From contig JARWIR010000039.1 in NCBI GenBank assembly GCA_029959085.1, positions 496,001 to 560,000 on the forward strand: DNA of 64,000 bases, given 5' to 3'. The position numbers and the translations under genes were made by a program. Positions 21,911-33,510 of the stretch are shown here, one piece after another. The notes beneath the pieces are model-generated. The model was not told the origin of the DNA, made no database searches, and was given only the letters and a program-made list of their open reading frames with translations. Origin of the DNA: Nemophila menziesii (Eukaryota > Streptophyta > Magnoliopsida > Boraginales > Hydrophyllaceae). Each line of letters starts with the position of its first letter. Positions within the stretch are counted from its first letter, which is position 1.

Positions 21911-23427
21911 GTTGTATCGTCCTGATACAATAAAGATAAAAACATAGGGAAGTCTAGAAATACACACTTATAAAATTCTCAACACAAGGGAAAAAGCATA
22001 GCAGAATATATAGAATAAACCTAAAGCACATAACTCAGAAAATTTCATGCAATAATATTCATAAACTACATACCTGTATACTTCTCATATCCACAGTCAA
22101 CACGGCTAAAATTCAAGATCAGATTAGTTTCGCAATGTAAGAAGGATTGGGACTTTACTCAGTTCCCCGAGAGAGCTATAGATTGTTCATCGATTTTCAC
22201 TAGTTTCAAAGGTCCACTTAACTAATCTCTAATGGCTCAATTACCTCTCAATTACATAACAAAGAATCACAAGGTCTTTAAGGTTGTAATGTAGGCTTAA
22301 GGACGGTATGATCATATATTTGGATAATTTGGAGTGAGCTTTTGGCTCTCTCCTCACTAGCCATCAACGAATCGCCCTAGAGCTTGAGTTACTCTCATAA
22401 AACGTTTCTCACTCAACCCAATGAATTCCTTGATGCACAATTTAGCATCCCCAATAACCCAATTAAAGCTTTAGATGTTCACTTAAAAATCCACTTTGCC
22501 GGTCCGAATATATATATTTTCTTTTCTTTTCAAATCAATTTTCTTTTATAGCTATGATTCTCTTTTTAATGATGAGATATCACGCTAATTTCTCATATAT
22601 ATTTTAATGCATTTATTGTCAAAATTAGCTCGAAGCTTCTTTTTCATTCACTATTACCTCGGCAAAGGGTTACAATAAGAATCTGTGAATCATCATCAAT
22701 ATAAAGCACAAAGCACAATAATAAGCTCAAAAATCCCAACAAAATATCAATTCCCATAATGGTGGACCCACCACCCCAAACTCAAGCTCTAAAACAACTG
22801 TCTAAGTATCGCAATTCGAGTGCGGGTCATATGGAAAAGTCCTAAAATCTAAAGGATATGGCTTATAACGTGGTTTAATCAAAAGGCTTTAGAAAGGCTA
22901 GAAGGGGCTAAGAAGGATATAGCATATAAACTCAAAAATCACAAGGTGAGAAGGTATAAAAAGGCTTCAAAGGCTTAAAAATATGAAAGAACCGCCTTGA
23001 TCACTTTCTACACTATGTAATTTAGAAAATTTCTTACCTTTAGCACTTTCACCAAATGGTTTTTTAACTAGTTTGGATCTCACGGCCTACACACTTCTCA
23101 AGGTTCCCTGAGATCGAACATACTTTCTATCGCATTGCTCACTAATCTTTTCTTTACTATCAACGTGTGTTTTCCTACAAATACTCAAAGCATACAAATA
23201 CATAGCTCATAAATATATCACTTACTATCATTAATCTTCTGAGCTTATGCTTTCAAGCAATTAAACACACTCTACATCTAAATCCCATGTATCAAAAATT
23301 TTAATTTCACCCAAAAAACAGAAAAATGGAGATGAGAGACAACGAGATGAGAGACAACGAATCCCCACCAAAAAACAGAAAAATGGAGATGAGAGACAAC
23401 GAATCCCCACACCCCCAACTCAAAAAT
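21911..23427 (-). other. 3' non-coding region of element B
   Basis: No gene. Purine-rich boxes at 22773-22786 and 23411-23424; CTTTGCCGG at 22494-22502 with partner TCGGCAAAG near 22659-22667. A short direct duplication occurs around 23327-23408, where AAAAATGGAGATGAGAGACA is repeated. Confidence 0.6.
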
Positions 23428-23447
23428 GAGCCGTGTCCCCACGACTC
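23428..23447 (-). other. Conserved GNRA-loop hairpin, element B
   Basis: Sense strand GAGTCGTG-GGGA-CACGGCTC, with the same U-G wobble as in P, 88 nt downstream of the env-like stop. Confidence 0.7.
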
Positions 23448-23534
23448 GAAAAAGACTCGACAAACAGAAATTAAAATTAGCAGATAGGCATATTTACAGA
23501 AATGGTAAGGAAGAAAGAGAACATACTCTCGAGG

Positions 23535-24725
23535 CTATTGCCTCGCATCATTGATATCCAAGCTTGGAATTGCTGGACCTTTCGTTAATTGCTCAAGGAG
23601 TTTCATGATGTGCACTTGATTAGCGTTGATTTGTGCCACATCATTGACTAAGGAAGTTTGAGCTGCTTCAAATTTCGTTAAATGCTCCTCTATCTTCTCT
23701 TGCCAATTTTCCTCCTTTTCTTCCTTCGAGACTTGAGTAGAACCCGCTCTTCGAAGACTTTCTTTGATCCACGCATTATCAATATAACTCATCTTAAATT
23801 CGAGTTTCTCTTCGTCACCCAATGTAACATTCGCTTTTCGCACAAGACACGTGATCATAGTTGGAAATTTAACATTATAAACTGATTTAGGAGAGACCGA
23901 AAATCGTATCACCTCCTCATAGATCAACTGTGCCACATCAACTTCTTCTCCTCTCAAAATACAGTCCAACAGTAGCGCATTCTTCATAGTCACATCCAAA
24001 GTTCGTGAGTTTCCAAAGACATTAGGAATACGGAAATTGTGCCAAATTCTTGCATCTGCTTGAAGATATTTGTAAGGCCAAGGTGCCTTCAATTCTCCAT
24101 TATGTGATTGCACTTTCTCCTTGTCTAAAACATGCTCAAAAAGTAATTCCTCATCAAAGATTTTTCGTTTAGCAACTGCTTCTTCAAATTTGCAAAAACC
24201 TTTCAGTTTCTTAAACTTGAAGTGGTTTCTAATCTCCTCAACTGTGAAAGGAACTAACTTTCCTCTAATCGGAACACAATTACTATCTTGGCTAAAGAGG
24301 CCTAGATAGTACTCCAAAACTATTTCAGGACATAATTCAGAACGGCTTACCATGAACGTAGACCAACCCAATTTCTCACCAAGCTCAAAGAATCTCTTGT
24401 ATTCTCCATCTCTAATTTCTTCCTTGAATACTTTCTCATAAGCAAAAGGTAGTTCTCTTAATTGTTTCTCTGCAGAAATCTTCAGAGCTCTTGAAGTATC
24501 TACTTTCTCTATAGGTATAAGATCTTGTTGAGGTTGAGTTGTTTTCTTTGCATAATAATAAAGCTTTTTACCATTACTATCATACGAAGGTATCCCACTC
24601 TTTTCTACTTTCTCTTTACCCTTTGATTTAGAACTAGCACTTTTGTCAATTGATTTCTTCTTGTTTAAATCCAATCCCTTGTTACTCTTCACCTCCCTCT
24701 TGTTAGTTCTATTAGTCATCTTCAA
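23535..24725 (-). CDS. Intact env-like ORF of element B (396 aa)
   Basis: One open frame beginning MKMTNRT with a Lys/Ser-rich head. A globular middle (LGWSTFMVSRSELCPEIV, KLVPFTVEEIRNHFKFKK, RIWHNFRIPNVFG) matches the layout of the C env-like ORF at low identity. The C-terminal part (QEKIEEHLTKFEAAQTSLVN) looks coiled-coil. No signal peptide or clear membrane segment is seen, so the retroviral envelope role often suggested for such third ORFs is not supported here. The frame is open although gag and protease of the same element carry stops. The start lies 3 nt downstream of a purine-rich box (24729-24742). A second ATG two codons on is an alternative start. Confidence 0.8.
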   Translation of the reverse strand: MKMTNRTNKREVKSNKGLDLNKKKSIDKSASSKSKGKEKVEKSGIPSYDSNGKKLYYYAKKTTQPQQDLIPIEKVDTSRALKISAEKQLRELPFAYEKVFKEEIRDGEYKRFFELGEKLGWSTFMVSRSELCPEIVLEYYLGLFSQDSNCVPIRGKLVPFTVEEIRNHFKFKKLKGFCKFEEAVAKRKIFDEELLFEHVLDKEKVQSHNGELKAPWPYKYLQADARIWHNFRIPNVFGNSRTLDVTMKNALLLDCILRGEEVDVAQLIYEEVIRFSVSPKSVYNVKFPTMITCLVRKANVTLGDEEKLEFKMSYIDNAWIKESLRRAGSTQVSKEEKEENWQEKIEEHLTKFEAAQTSLVNDVAQINANQVHIMKLLEQLTKGPAIPSLDINDARQ

Positions 24726-25139
24726 TTAACCCCCAACTCAAAGCTTTAGCAGCCCTTGAAATAAACTCTTGAATTAATGGATGAACAAGCTTGATTTGGC
24801 CTAGGATGGGTGAATTGGTGATTAATCTCTATGTGGGTGAGGATGATTTGTAATGGGTAGGCTTGGATTTTTGAAATTGTGTGATGAATTTTTAAATTTT
24901 GGCTCTTTGATTCTTCAATTTGAATGAATTTGGTGATGATTGGTAGCTTGAATCTCTCTTGTAATGGTGTGGAGAGAAGATTTGATGTGTTTTTCTTGAT
25001 GATTGGGTAGTGTTTTGGTGATTGGTTAAGGTTTTGATGAGCTTCAATGGAGTTAGGAGGGTTGTGGAGAAGAAAGAGAGGGTTAAGGTGTAATAAATTC
25101 GGAATAATAAGCTTAATACCTCCTTTATAACTCAATCCC

Positions 25140-25600
25140 GTAACTTTCTCTCTCCTCTGGCGGCGCTGCGGACTACCCCTGCGGACCATGGGGTGCACCG
25201 CAGGGTAGTTCGCGACATCTGATGCTCGAAAATTTTTGCTCTCTGGTCTAGACCCGTGGTAGGACCCCGTGGCACGGGTTTTTGGCTCGCGGACTAGGGT
25301 GTGGTGTACCGGAGGGTACCCCGCGGCTTCTGTAGCTATCTCCGTCAAAATACCCGTGGTACCTACCCCGTGGCACGCGTTTTTGAGGCGCGGACCATGG
25401 CGCGGTGTACCGGAGGGTAGTCCGCGGAGATTTTTCTGGTTTCGGGATCAGACCCGCGGTAGCAACCCGTGGTACGGGTTTTTGACCTCGCGGACCATCT
25501 TTGCGGACCATGGGGTAGTCTGTGGGGTAGTCCGCGGGGTAGTCCGCGGGGTAGTCCGCGGGGTAGTCCGCGGGGTGCATTCGTTTGCTCCAAAAATTTT
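25140..25600 (-). repeat. GC-rich palindromic repeat cluster with 12-bp tandem array, element B
   Basis: Carries CCGTGGCACGGG, GTGGTACGGGTTTTT, ACCCGCGGTAG and GCGGACCATGG units as in L and P. At 25512-25576 the 12-bp unit GGGGTAGTCCGC is repeated in tandem five times (first copy with one variant dinucleotide) plus a partial copy. The leader at 24746-25139 holds no gene. Confidence 0.8.
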
Positions 25601-25807
25601 CCTCGCGTTCCCTAACTCGATTTCTCCAATTCCTACACACCAAAAACACTAATACCTTTCTCAAATATGCATTATCAACTAAAAACAACTAAATTAAACT
25701 TAAACTAAAAGCGTAAAAGACATGAAAACATTAAAAAAAAAACATCGGGTTGTCTCCCGAACAGCACTTTTGTTTAACGTCTTTCAAAGTTAGACGTGTT
25801 ACCTCTG

Positions 25808-27013
25808 TCAAGATTTGCGAATATAGCCTCCCCAAGAACGAGTAAGGCTATGAACGTCAACTAGTCTCCGCTTGACCCCAGTTTTGGGGCGAATTTCTAT
25901 CACCTTGGCTGAAACAACCTTAGTGACAATGAATGGTCCCATCCACGAGTCTTTGAAACTTCACGGCCTATTCTCGCGTTTGTGAGCTTTCCATAAGACT
26001 TCATGGCCAACCCCAAACTCAATGTTTGGCTCCGTATCCACAGGCTTTAAGTGGATCTCCTCAGGAGGGACTTTGTGATGTGAAAGGCTGTGGATGATAG
26101 GCACGGTGGGATCCAACTTCCTCGGTTTCTTACCCAAGACATAGAAGGTCTCGGATACATTCTTTGCATGAAGGGTGATGGTCCCATCTTGGAAGTTGAT
26201 CACACTCTGACTTGTGGCCATGAAGGGTCGTCCAAGTATGATCGGAACCTTCTTATCTGCATCAAACTCAAGAATAACAAAGTCAGTGGGGATGGCGATA
26301 TTACCTGCACGGACTAAGACGTCCTCCACTGTTCCCCATGTCCTTTTCACTGAGTTGTCAGCAAACTGCAACTTCACTGGAGTTTTCTCTGATTTCTGAA
26401 GTCCAAGTCTCTCGAACACGGACTTAGGCATAAGATTCACACCAGAGTCCACATCATACATAGCTTTCACCTTGAGCCTACCATGTAATTGAATAGGAAG
26501 GTTGAAACTTCCCGGATCTTTGAGCTTTGTTGGTAGCTCTTTCTCACTTCTTCTCGAAACCCTCAGGTTCTCTCTTGGGATCTCTACACTCGCTTCTTTC
26601 TCAGGAATAACTTGCGTAAACACTTGTTGCGGTGTAAGTCCTCTCTTCGCAATCTCAAGCATTTGGGCGTTGATATTTTTAGGTTGGTACGCCTTTACAA
26701 ATGTCTTGAGAACAGTGTCATCGTTACGATTTGTATTAGGAATAGTTGATGACACTAGTTGAACACTAGGTGGCGATTCCACCTTCTCTTCTCCTTTCTC
26801 TTCTAGCACAGCAGGTGCCACTTCTTCTTTCGATTCCTCTTTTGAGGCTTCTTCCTCTTTCTCTTTAGCCAACTCAGCTGCATATTCTACTACCGATCTA
26901 ATCTCCTCTTGCACCTTCCTCAGTAACTCTATGAACTCGTCTTTCTCTTGATCGTCCTCCGGACAAACTTCTAGACAGTCAGATTCCTCGGGGTTAGACT
27001 CGGTTGGTTCTTC
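25808..27013 (-). pseudogene. Protease-integrase-tail fusion of element B
   Basis: Close relative of the L copy at 1300-2531. It reads from 27013 through a Glu-rich linker and a protease domain (YDVDSGVNLMPKSVF, ILGRPFMATSQSVINF) directly into FGVGHEVLWKAHKR. A TGA at 25961 (CGA in L) precedes SWMGPFIVTKV. The protease triad reads D-V-D, so the glycine of the catalytic D-x-G motif is lost. A TAA around 27015 separates it from gag. RT, RNase H and integrase core are missing at the same place as in L. Confidence 0.8.
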
Positions 27014-28302
27014 TTAAATACTGGGAACTTCCACGGCACTAATGGCAGCATGTGGTGCTTCCTCTTTCTTTTCCTTAATCTCAAGACATATAGCCTTGCA
27101 AGCTTCGAACTCATCCTTATCTTCACCTCCTTCGATTGCCTTTACTTCCTTTTGTTCTACAACACTTGTTAACACTTTGTTTAACTGTGTCACTTGAGTA
27201 GTTAGCATCTGAAGTATGGCATCATGTCCTCTGACCTTTTCTTCTTGAGCGTTTATAGTCGTGTTCAAACGGTTTAGAGCTTGTACTATCTGTGTATTGT
27301 CCATAGACCCTTCTTGCGGATACTGAGGTAAAGCTTTCTGAATTAAAGTATCGGTATAGGCGTCTTGAGCAGGTTGTTGTGGAGGAGCAGGTCTATTCTG
27401 ATATTGGTTTTGGTACTGACCTCTCTGTTGGTAAGAGTTGTTCTGGGGTCGCGATTGATATTGACCAGGATTAGCGGCCCCTTGTGGATTTGAATACTGC
27501 ATACCCGGATGGTTGCGGTTGCCCCATCGGTTGGATATAAAGTAAACAGATTGCAGATTTGATTCGCACTCTTCCCATGAATGATCGTTAACTCCACATT
27601 GTTGACAACCTTGTGCCTCTTGAACTACCTTTGTAGCGGCCAAATTATTCTCCATCGCAATTCTCAGCTCCTTGATTTGATTTTCTAAAGAGGATATTTG
27701 AGCTGAATTCGCAGTTTCTGCATCTAAACGAAGCGTTCCTCGGGTTTTTGCTGCAGAAGCTCGCGTTGAAGGCCAACTTCTTTCCTGTTCCATAATATTT
27801 TCCAACACCTCGGAAGCTTCATTATGATTCATGGACACAAAATTACCCTTTCCAATGTTATCCACCTTTTCTCTACCTTTATCATTAATACCTTCATAGA
27901 ACATAGCAAGTTGTAGAGCAGGTGTATAACCATGGAGTGGACATCTAATTAATTTTTGTTGAAACCTTGTCCATGCCTCTCCCACTGTTTCTCCATCTTC
28001 TTGGCAAAATCTTGCAAGCTCGGCTTGATCTTTAAGTCTCATGCTCTTCGGATAAAATCGGTTAAAGAATGCGGCTTGAAGTTCTCTCCAGGTTTGAATG
28101 GTTCCATGTGGTTGTCTTTCTAGCCAATCGCTAGCTCTTCCGGTCAAGAAAAACGAAAACATATGACAATACAGTTGCTCGCGTGTAATGCCAGGAGTAA
28201 TGTAGGCATCACAAATCTGCATAAACTTCTGAATCGCTTTTACCGGGTCTTGAATAGCTGTACCAGTATAGAGTCCGAAACTTTGAAATTGATTAAGCAT
28301 AC
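27014..28302 (-). pseudogene. gag of element B, main part
   Basis: 428 open codons starting at the C insertion point. A retrotransposon gag domain occupies about residues 10-160 (WLERQPHGTIQTW, FYPKSMRLKDQAELARFCQ, FYEGINDKGREKVD). A CCHC knuckle near residue 238 (C-QQ-C-GVND-H-SWEE-C) and a Gln/Pro/Asn-rich tail with PQYPQEGSMDN follow. The N-terminal 131 codons lie at 41085-41477 beyond element C. A stop at the 3' end replaces a GAA present in L. Capsid and RNA packaging are the expected role. Confidence 0.85.
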
Positions 28303-29869
28303 TGGTGGTCCTTTGTGTGTTCTAAAAATAAATGCAAATGATAATCGAACCACAACCGCAAGTGTACGGTTGTCCCAAGTAGTAATTCTGATAAATCAGA
28401 TTCGTTCCAAGGACGGAATGGTTGATCACAATGTCTAGCAAATAGTGATTGATGCACTTAATAAAATAAAAGACAATAATATGTTTGTTTGGTTTTTGTT
28501 ATTAAAGCTAAAGAATGAAAGACAAATATGAAATATGCAAATAAAAGCTAATACGCAAGTAAAATGATTTAAAACGCAATATGAGAAGTAGTACTTGAGA
28601 ACGCAAGGATCCTCCCTATCCTATTTCTTAACTTATGTTGTTTAAGGGCTAAATTAGTCAATTACAATGGTCGGGATTCTAATATCCTTATACCCCCGTC
28701 AGGGTGGACTATAAGGCGATCCTAAAGTGTCACTAGTCCCGTCAGGGTAAATATGATCCACCGTTGGATGATTAAGTGTTATTACCTCATTGGCCCTAGG
28801 ATTAGCTAAGCTCGTCAGAATCATTAACTTCTATCCTAGATTGAATAAATAGTTCCGTATTTAAACCCCCCGTCAGGATGATCCAATTGCCACTTATTGG
28901 AATAGCCTAAATACTATTACCTGTTCCTAGTTCATGACGCTAAAAACAGTAAACATTCATAATTTATCGAAAAGAGTAAAAGCCCTAATTTAGTTTAATT
29001 CATTAAAAACCCAAATTCAACATTCGTTAATTAATAGGAATTGGGATTCACCCATTGTTTGTTCTCAAGCACTAAATAAAACTTAGCTCATATAAAAAAG
29101 AAACACGAAATTAAAATTAAAGGAATTCATATTGTTTACAGAATTAAAAAGATAAAAGAACCTAATTTCCGGAATCGGAATGACTACGAACGGAGATATA
29201 GACCCTCTCCAGCTCTTGTAGCTTCTTCTCCTTCCTTCAGTTGCTTCTCTCCGGTGTTTTTTTAATCTTACAGAATGTGAATTGTATGTAAAATAGAAGT
29301 CAAGGGCTGATTTTATAGGTGGAAATTCGGACTTGGACCTAGGCTTTTAATTAAATGAAATATAAAAGGCCCAAGTCCACTAACTTAGCCCAAAATCCCG
29401 TAACTGCTGATATACCTTCACTAAAACAGCTTTTCCCGATGCGTTACAACTCCGATTGACCTCATTCCAGTTGCTAAAGTTCCGTAATTCGATAAGGAAT
29501 GATTTCTCTTCAAAGGTCAACAGCTAGATCATCGCTTAAGCACCTCGAAATCAGCAATCTATGGCCTGGAAAATGGATTTTCAGCTCTAAAAATAATATC
29601 TTCGGGATTTCTTTTCAAGTCTTGACTCTATCTTTTGATCTTTGACTTTCTCCTTGGATTCCTCTTCTAGCTAACATCTTAAACCTGTAAAATATTCACT
29701 AAAAATACCAATATTACGCGCAAAAGCTTAATAAATCAAAAATGCTAGAATTAAAAGAGGAAAATCATATTATTGCATATTTAGTCCAAAAGTCTATCGA
29801 AATGATTAAATAAACACCAAAAATGATGTCTCCTAAGGGTCGAAAATAAGAACATTTAAGGAGACATCA
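28303..29869 (-). repeat. 3' LTR of element C
   Basis: Plus-strand start TGGTGGTCC, end AGGAGACATCA. Retains the intact TATA box (TATAAAA on the sense strand, complement around 29311-29317). Confidence 0.95.
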
Positions 29870-29885
29870 AGACCCCCAACTCAAA
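29870..29885 (-). other. Polypurine tract of element C
   Basis: AGACCCCCAACTCAAA on the plus strand, abutting the 3' LTR. Confidence 0.85.
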
Positions 29886-31265
29886 CCTTTGTCGTCCCGA
29901 CAAAGCAAAACAAAACAAAACAAGGGGTGGAAGTAAACGCAAGAACAAATAGAAGCTTAGCAAATAAACCTAAAGCAATTCTTAAGACAAATCTCATATA
30001 GCAAAACTTTAAGAACTAACATATACATACACTAATCATGCAAAATCAAACATAAATAATCTCAATCATAAAATTAAAGTTGCAATGCTTGAAGGTTACA
30101 CTTGTACTCATATCTGTATGATGGCTATAGGGTGGTCATTAATCATAAATCGCTTTGAATGTTCCACCTAAATATTCCCTATCAACAGAAGTATAAATTC
30201 ACTATGTATTTAAGAATCAAGAGGTCTTTATGGTTTTAATATTGGCTTAAGGACGGTATGGATATATATTTGGTAAATTTGAAGTGAGCTTTTGGCTCTC
30301 TCCTCACTTACCATCCACATGTCCTCGAGCTTGAGTTACGCTCAAAAATGTTCTCACTCACCCATTTGACGCGCTAAAGTTGCGTCCCCAATGTCAACCC
30401 AAATAAATCTAAGATGATTTCCAAAAATATTCCACCTTGCCGGTTTATTTTATTCTTTCTTTCTTTTTATTTTCTTTTTCATTTCTTTTCTTCTTTTTTT
30501 GTACAAGATACCCATGACCATCATTTTGATGTGAAAAGTCATGTCTCTTATAATTTTCTTTTTCTCTCTTTTTTTTTTTTTTTTTTTTTCAAATCCCGGC
30601 AAAGGGTTACAAATAATAATATCATCTACATTTTTGTGCCTCAATACAAACACATATAATCCCTTCCCAATGTAAATTCCCAAAATGTGGACCCTCCACC
30701 CCAAACTCAAGCTCGAGACAAGTCTCAGGGTTGTGATTCAAGTGCGGGTCATTTGGTCATGCCTAATAATCTAAAGGATAATGGGCTTATATCGTGGCTA
30801 CAAAAGAAAAGGCTTAAGGCTCAAAAATTGGGCTAAGACGGATAAAATTATAATAAGGGATAGCAAGCTAAAAGGTTTCAAATGGCTTAACAAAGAACTG
30901 CCCCTATCATTTTCCTAAGTACATAGCTTGTCTTTAGTTCATATCTAGGTGGGTTCTCTACTAATTAAGATTTCACGTTCTACACACCAAACATATTCCT
31001 TAAGTACAAGCTTACTTCATTTGCATTGTTCATTAATTTTTCCTATCAATTACCTATGTTCGCATGCAATTGTAAGTGCGTTCTATATCAATCCCTAAAG
31101 TCCACTATTTACTATCATAGATTCATCAAAAGTATGCTTAAAGGGACATTTAAAATCTTCTATAGTCAAACGCAACTCCGAAAATTATTTTTATTGAAAG
31201 CAAATAAAACATATAACACATAAAAATTGGGATGAGGCAACGAACCCCACCCCAAACTCAAAAAT
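29886..31265 (-). other. 3' non-coding region of element C
   Basis: No gene. Purine-rich boxes at 30698-30711 and 31249-31262. A long-range pair (CCTTGCCGG 30434-30442 and CCGGCAAAGG 30597-30606) brackets an AT-rich stretch with a 21-nt T run at 30569-30589. AGTGAGCTTTTGGCTCT lies near 30285. Confidence 0.6.
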
Positions 31266-31285
31266 GAGTCGTGTCCCCACGACTC
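31266..31285 (-). other. Conserved GNRA-loop hairpin, element C
   Basis: Sense strand GAGTCGTG-GGGA-CACGACTC, identical to element A, 67 nt after the env-like stop. Confidence 0.75.
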
Positions 31286-31351
31286 GAAAAGACTCAACGT
31301 AATAAAAATAAACTAAACTAACTAAAATGCGAAAGGGATAGAAAACGTATC

Positions 31352-32683
31352 TTAACCAGCACGAGGCTGGTTATCGGTGTTGCGTCCACGAACTTTCTCT
31401 TGTGTAAGAATACCATAGGTGGCGTGTTGAATTGTGCTCACCCCCATTAACATGTTTCGGAGAAGTTCTAACTCTTTTGTAACGTTTCCTAAAGACGCAA
31501 TCATCTTCACTTGGTTCTCTTCTAACACCTTCACTTTAGCTTCCAACTCATCAGTTGTATGCATCTTCTTCTTTGGAGGAGCTCTAGGATTCCTTGTTGC
31601 TTTAACCACCTCATCATGAATATTCTTGATCAAAGTTAAACCCATGCTCTCACATACTACAACACGATCCATCTCTGCGTCTTTACGCGGAACCTTTGCG
31701 TCTAAACACAAAGTAGTGACAGTACAAGGAAATTTGAGATTTTGTTGTGAAGTAGGAATTCTAGCAAATTCCATGATGGTATCATATATCACACGAGCAA
31801 CATCCATAGGTTTCTCCTCAATAATACATTTAATGAACAAAAGATGCTCCTTCTTTACTTCCGATATGTGTTTAACTCCGAAGAAGGTAGGTATTATGAA
31901 ACGTGACCAAATCTTAGCACATGGTAGCAAGTTACTACTATACATCTGTCCAGGATATCTCTCTCCTTCGGGAATTGGGCGGGCCCCATCAATAGTCACT
32001 TTCCCCCAAAGGGATTCATAGTCAAACGAAGGCTCTTGAAGAGATTCTTGAAACGGACATATTCCGGAAAACTTGGGTAATTTTAATGATTTACGAATAA
32101 GCTCAACGGAGAAAGGAACTACCTTTTTGCGAATAATAACAGCTTCCTTTGAGAAGGCGATTCCTTCATAAAAGTCTCGCACCAAGGTAGGAATATACTC
32201 AAGCTTCCTTTCTCTCAATTCCTTCCAACCCAATTTATCACAAGTAACACCATAATCTTTGTAAGCACTAGTCATAATACCTTTAGGAAGATTCATCTCC
32301 TCACCAAACTTCAAAAATTCAATTCGATCACGAACTTGAGTTTCCCACGGAACGAAGACTCTCTTAGGCTTGTGAGCCCAAGCTTTCCTACGCGGAGCTT
32401 TCGGTTGTTGCACTGGTTCTTCGGGAAGTACTAGTTCAGTTTCTTTAACCTCTTCTTCAACTTCTTCCTCACTTTCTTCATCACTCTCATCAATTAACCT
32501 GCTCTTTTTCGGATTAGCCTTACTTGGATTTTCTTTTCGTTTCGGAGCAATTGGGTTTTGGACAGTCTTTTTGGATCGTGAATCCGGAATCTCAATTGCT
32601 TGGTCTGGGCTAGCTCCAACAGTGTTCCTGTTTCTTGGTATGTTTCTTCGATAGTTACACATGGAATCGGTTCTGTTAGTCAT
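31352..32683 (-). CDS. Intact env-like ORF of element C (443 aa)
   Basis: Begins MTNRTDSMCNYRRN. It has a basic, Ser/Pro-rich head (about residues 1-50), an acidic Glu stretch, and a globular core with WAHKPKRVFVPWETQ, KKVVPFSVELIRKSLK and FIIPTFFGVKH. The C-terminal segment from about residue 380 (DELEAKVKVLEENQVKM) is a likely coiled coil. It resembles plant sequences annotated as putative plant transposon protein, the third ORF of Athila elements. No signal peptide or transmembrane segment is evident, so a fusion-protein role is not supported. It must be expressed separately from gag-pol, whose stop is about 1 kb upstream. The ATG follows a purine-rich box (32692-32705) by 8 nt. Confidence 0.85.
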   Translation of the reverse strand: MTNRTDSMCNYRRNIPRNRNTVGASPDQAIEIPDSRSKKTVQNPIAPKRKENPSKANPKKSRLIDESDEESEEEVEEEVKETELVLPEEPVQQPKAPRRKAWAHKPKRVFVPWETQVRDRIEFLKFGEEMNLPKGIMTSAYKDYGVTCDKLGWKELRERKLEYIPTLVRDFYEGIAFSKEAVIIRKKVVPFSVELIRKSLKLPKFSGICPFQESLQEPSFDYESLWGKVTIDGARPIPEGERYPGQMYSSNLLPCAKIWSRFIIPTFFGVKHISEVKKEHLLFIKCIIEEKPMDVARVIYDTIMEFARIPTSQQNLKFPCTVTTLCLDAKVPRKDAEMDRVVVCESMGLTLIKNIHDEVVKATRNPRAPPKKKMHTTDELEAKVKVLEENQVKMIASLGNVTKELELLRNMLMGVSTIQHATYGILTQEKVRGRNTDNQPRAG

Positions 32684-33059
32684 CTCTTTTCACCCCAAAC
32701 TCAAAACTTCAAATAGAGAAAAAGCTAGAGAAAAGCTTAGAAATTTGATGTTTTGAGGCTTAAAACTTGAAGAACTAGGTGTTATATGAGATGGGTTAAG
32801 GTTATTAGAGAGAGATTTGGAAAGAATTGGGTTTAATTTCAAGGTTGTGAAGAGGAAATTTTTGGAGAAAAGGTGAAATTTGATGATGTTTTGGAGAAGC
32901 TATGAGTTGATTTTGTGTTTTTGTGATGATAGAAGGCTTGATTTGATGATTTTATAGCTGTTTGTTGATGATTGTCGGAGTAGGTGGAGGCAAGAATTCA
33001 GATTATAAGGTTTGGCTTGGAAAAGAGGCAAAAAACTAGGTTTAATGAAGTTAAAACCG

Positions 33060-33510
33060 CCTCTCGTAACAGCTGGCCGGTATGCCTTCGGATTCGCCGG
33101 TATACCGGCCGATCCGCCGGTATGCCGGCCGAGAGGTCGGCGAAATTTTTTTTTTTTTTTTTTTTTTTTTTACCTCAAAACGCAAGTGCATTGTGTCGTC
33201 GCTGACGCAATGGTCAGGGAATTTGAAATCCTTGACCGGCTAGCCGGCGGATTCGCCGGTATGCCTGTGAAATCTCGATGGCGCATTTGATGACGCAGCA
33301 ACCTTGCGTCATCGCTGACGCAAGGACCAGAACATTCTTCCTCGTTGGCCGGCTAGCCGGCGGATTCGCCGGCATGCCGGTGCTTTCTCGCTGGCGCGAA
33401 TGAAGACGCAGCATTGCTGCGTTGTCGCTGACGCAGTGGTCAGGGAGTTGGGGTCTACCTGCTCGTTTGGCCGGTATGCCGGCTAGCTCGCCGGCTAGCC
33501 GGTCAAACCT
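33060..33510 (-). repeat. GC-rich palindromic tandem repeats, element C
   Basis: Units of roughly 110-120 bp carry palindromes such as GCCGGCTAGCCGGC and GCCGGTATGCCGGC, GGATTCGCCGG, and a TTGCGTCA / TGACGCAA stem (33304-33311 and 33316-33323). A 26-nt T run lies at 33146-33171. The sequence differs from the clusters in A and in B/L/P. The leader at 32706-33059 has no gene; 33511-33741 shows only a purine-rich box at 33551-33563. Confidence 0.8.

Noticed and set aside
25512..25576. CRISPR-like short repeats
   Set aside because: Direct 12-bp tandem units without spacers, inside a plant retroelement.
31352..32683. Interpreting the env-like ORF as a true viral envelope protein
   Set aside because: No signal peptide, cleavage site or transmembrane helix could be seen; only its position after pol supports the name.
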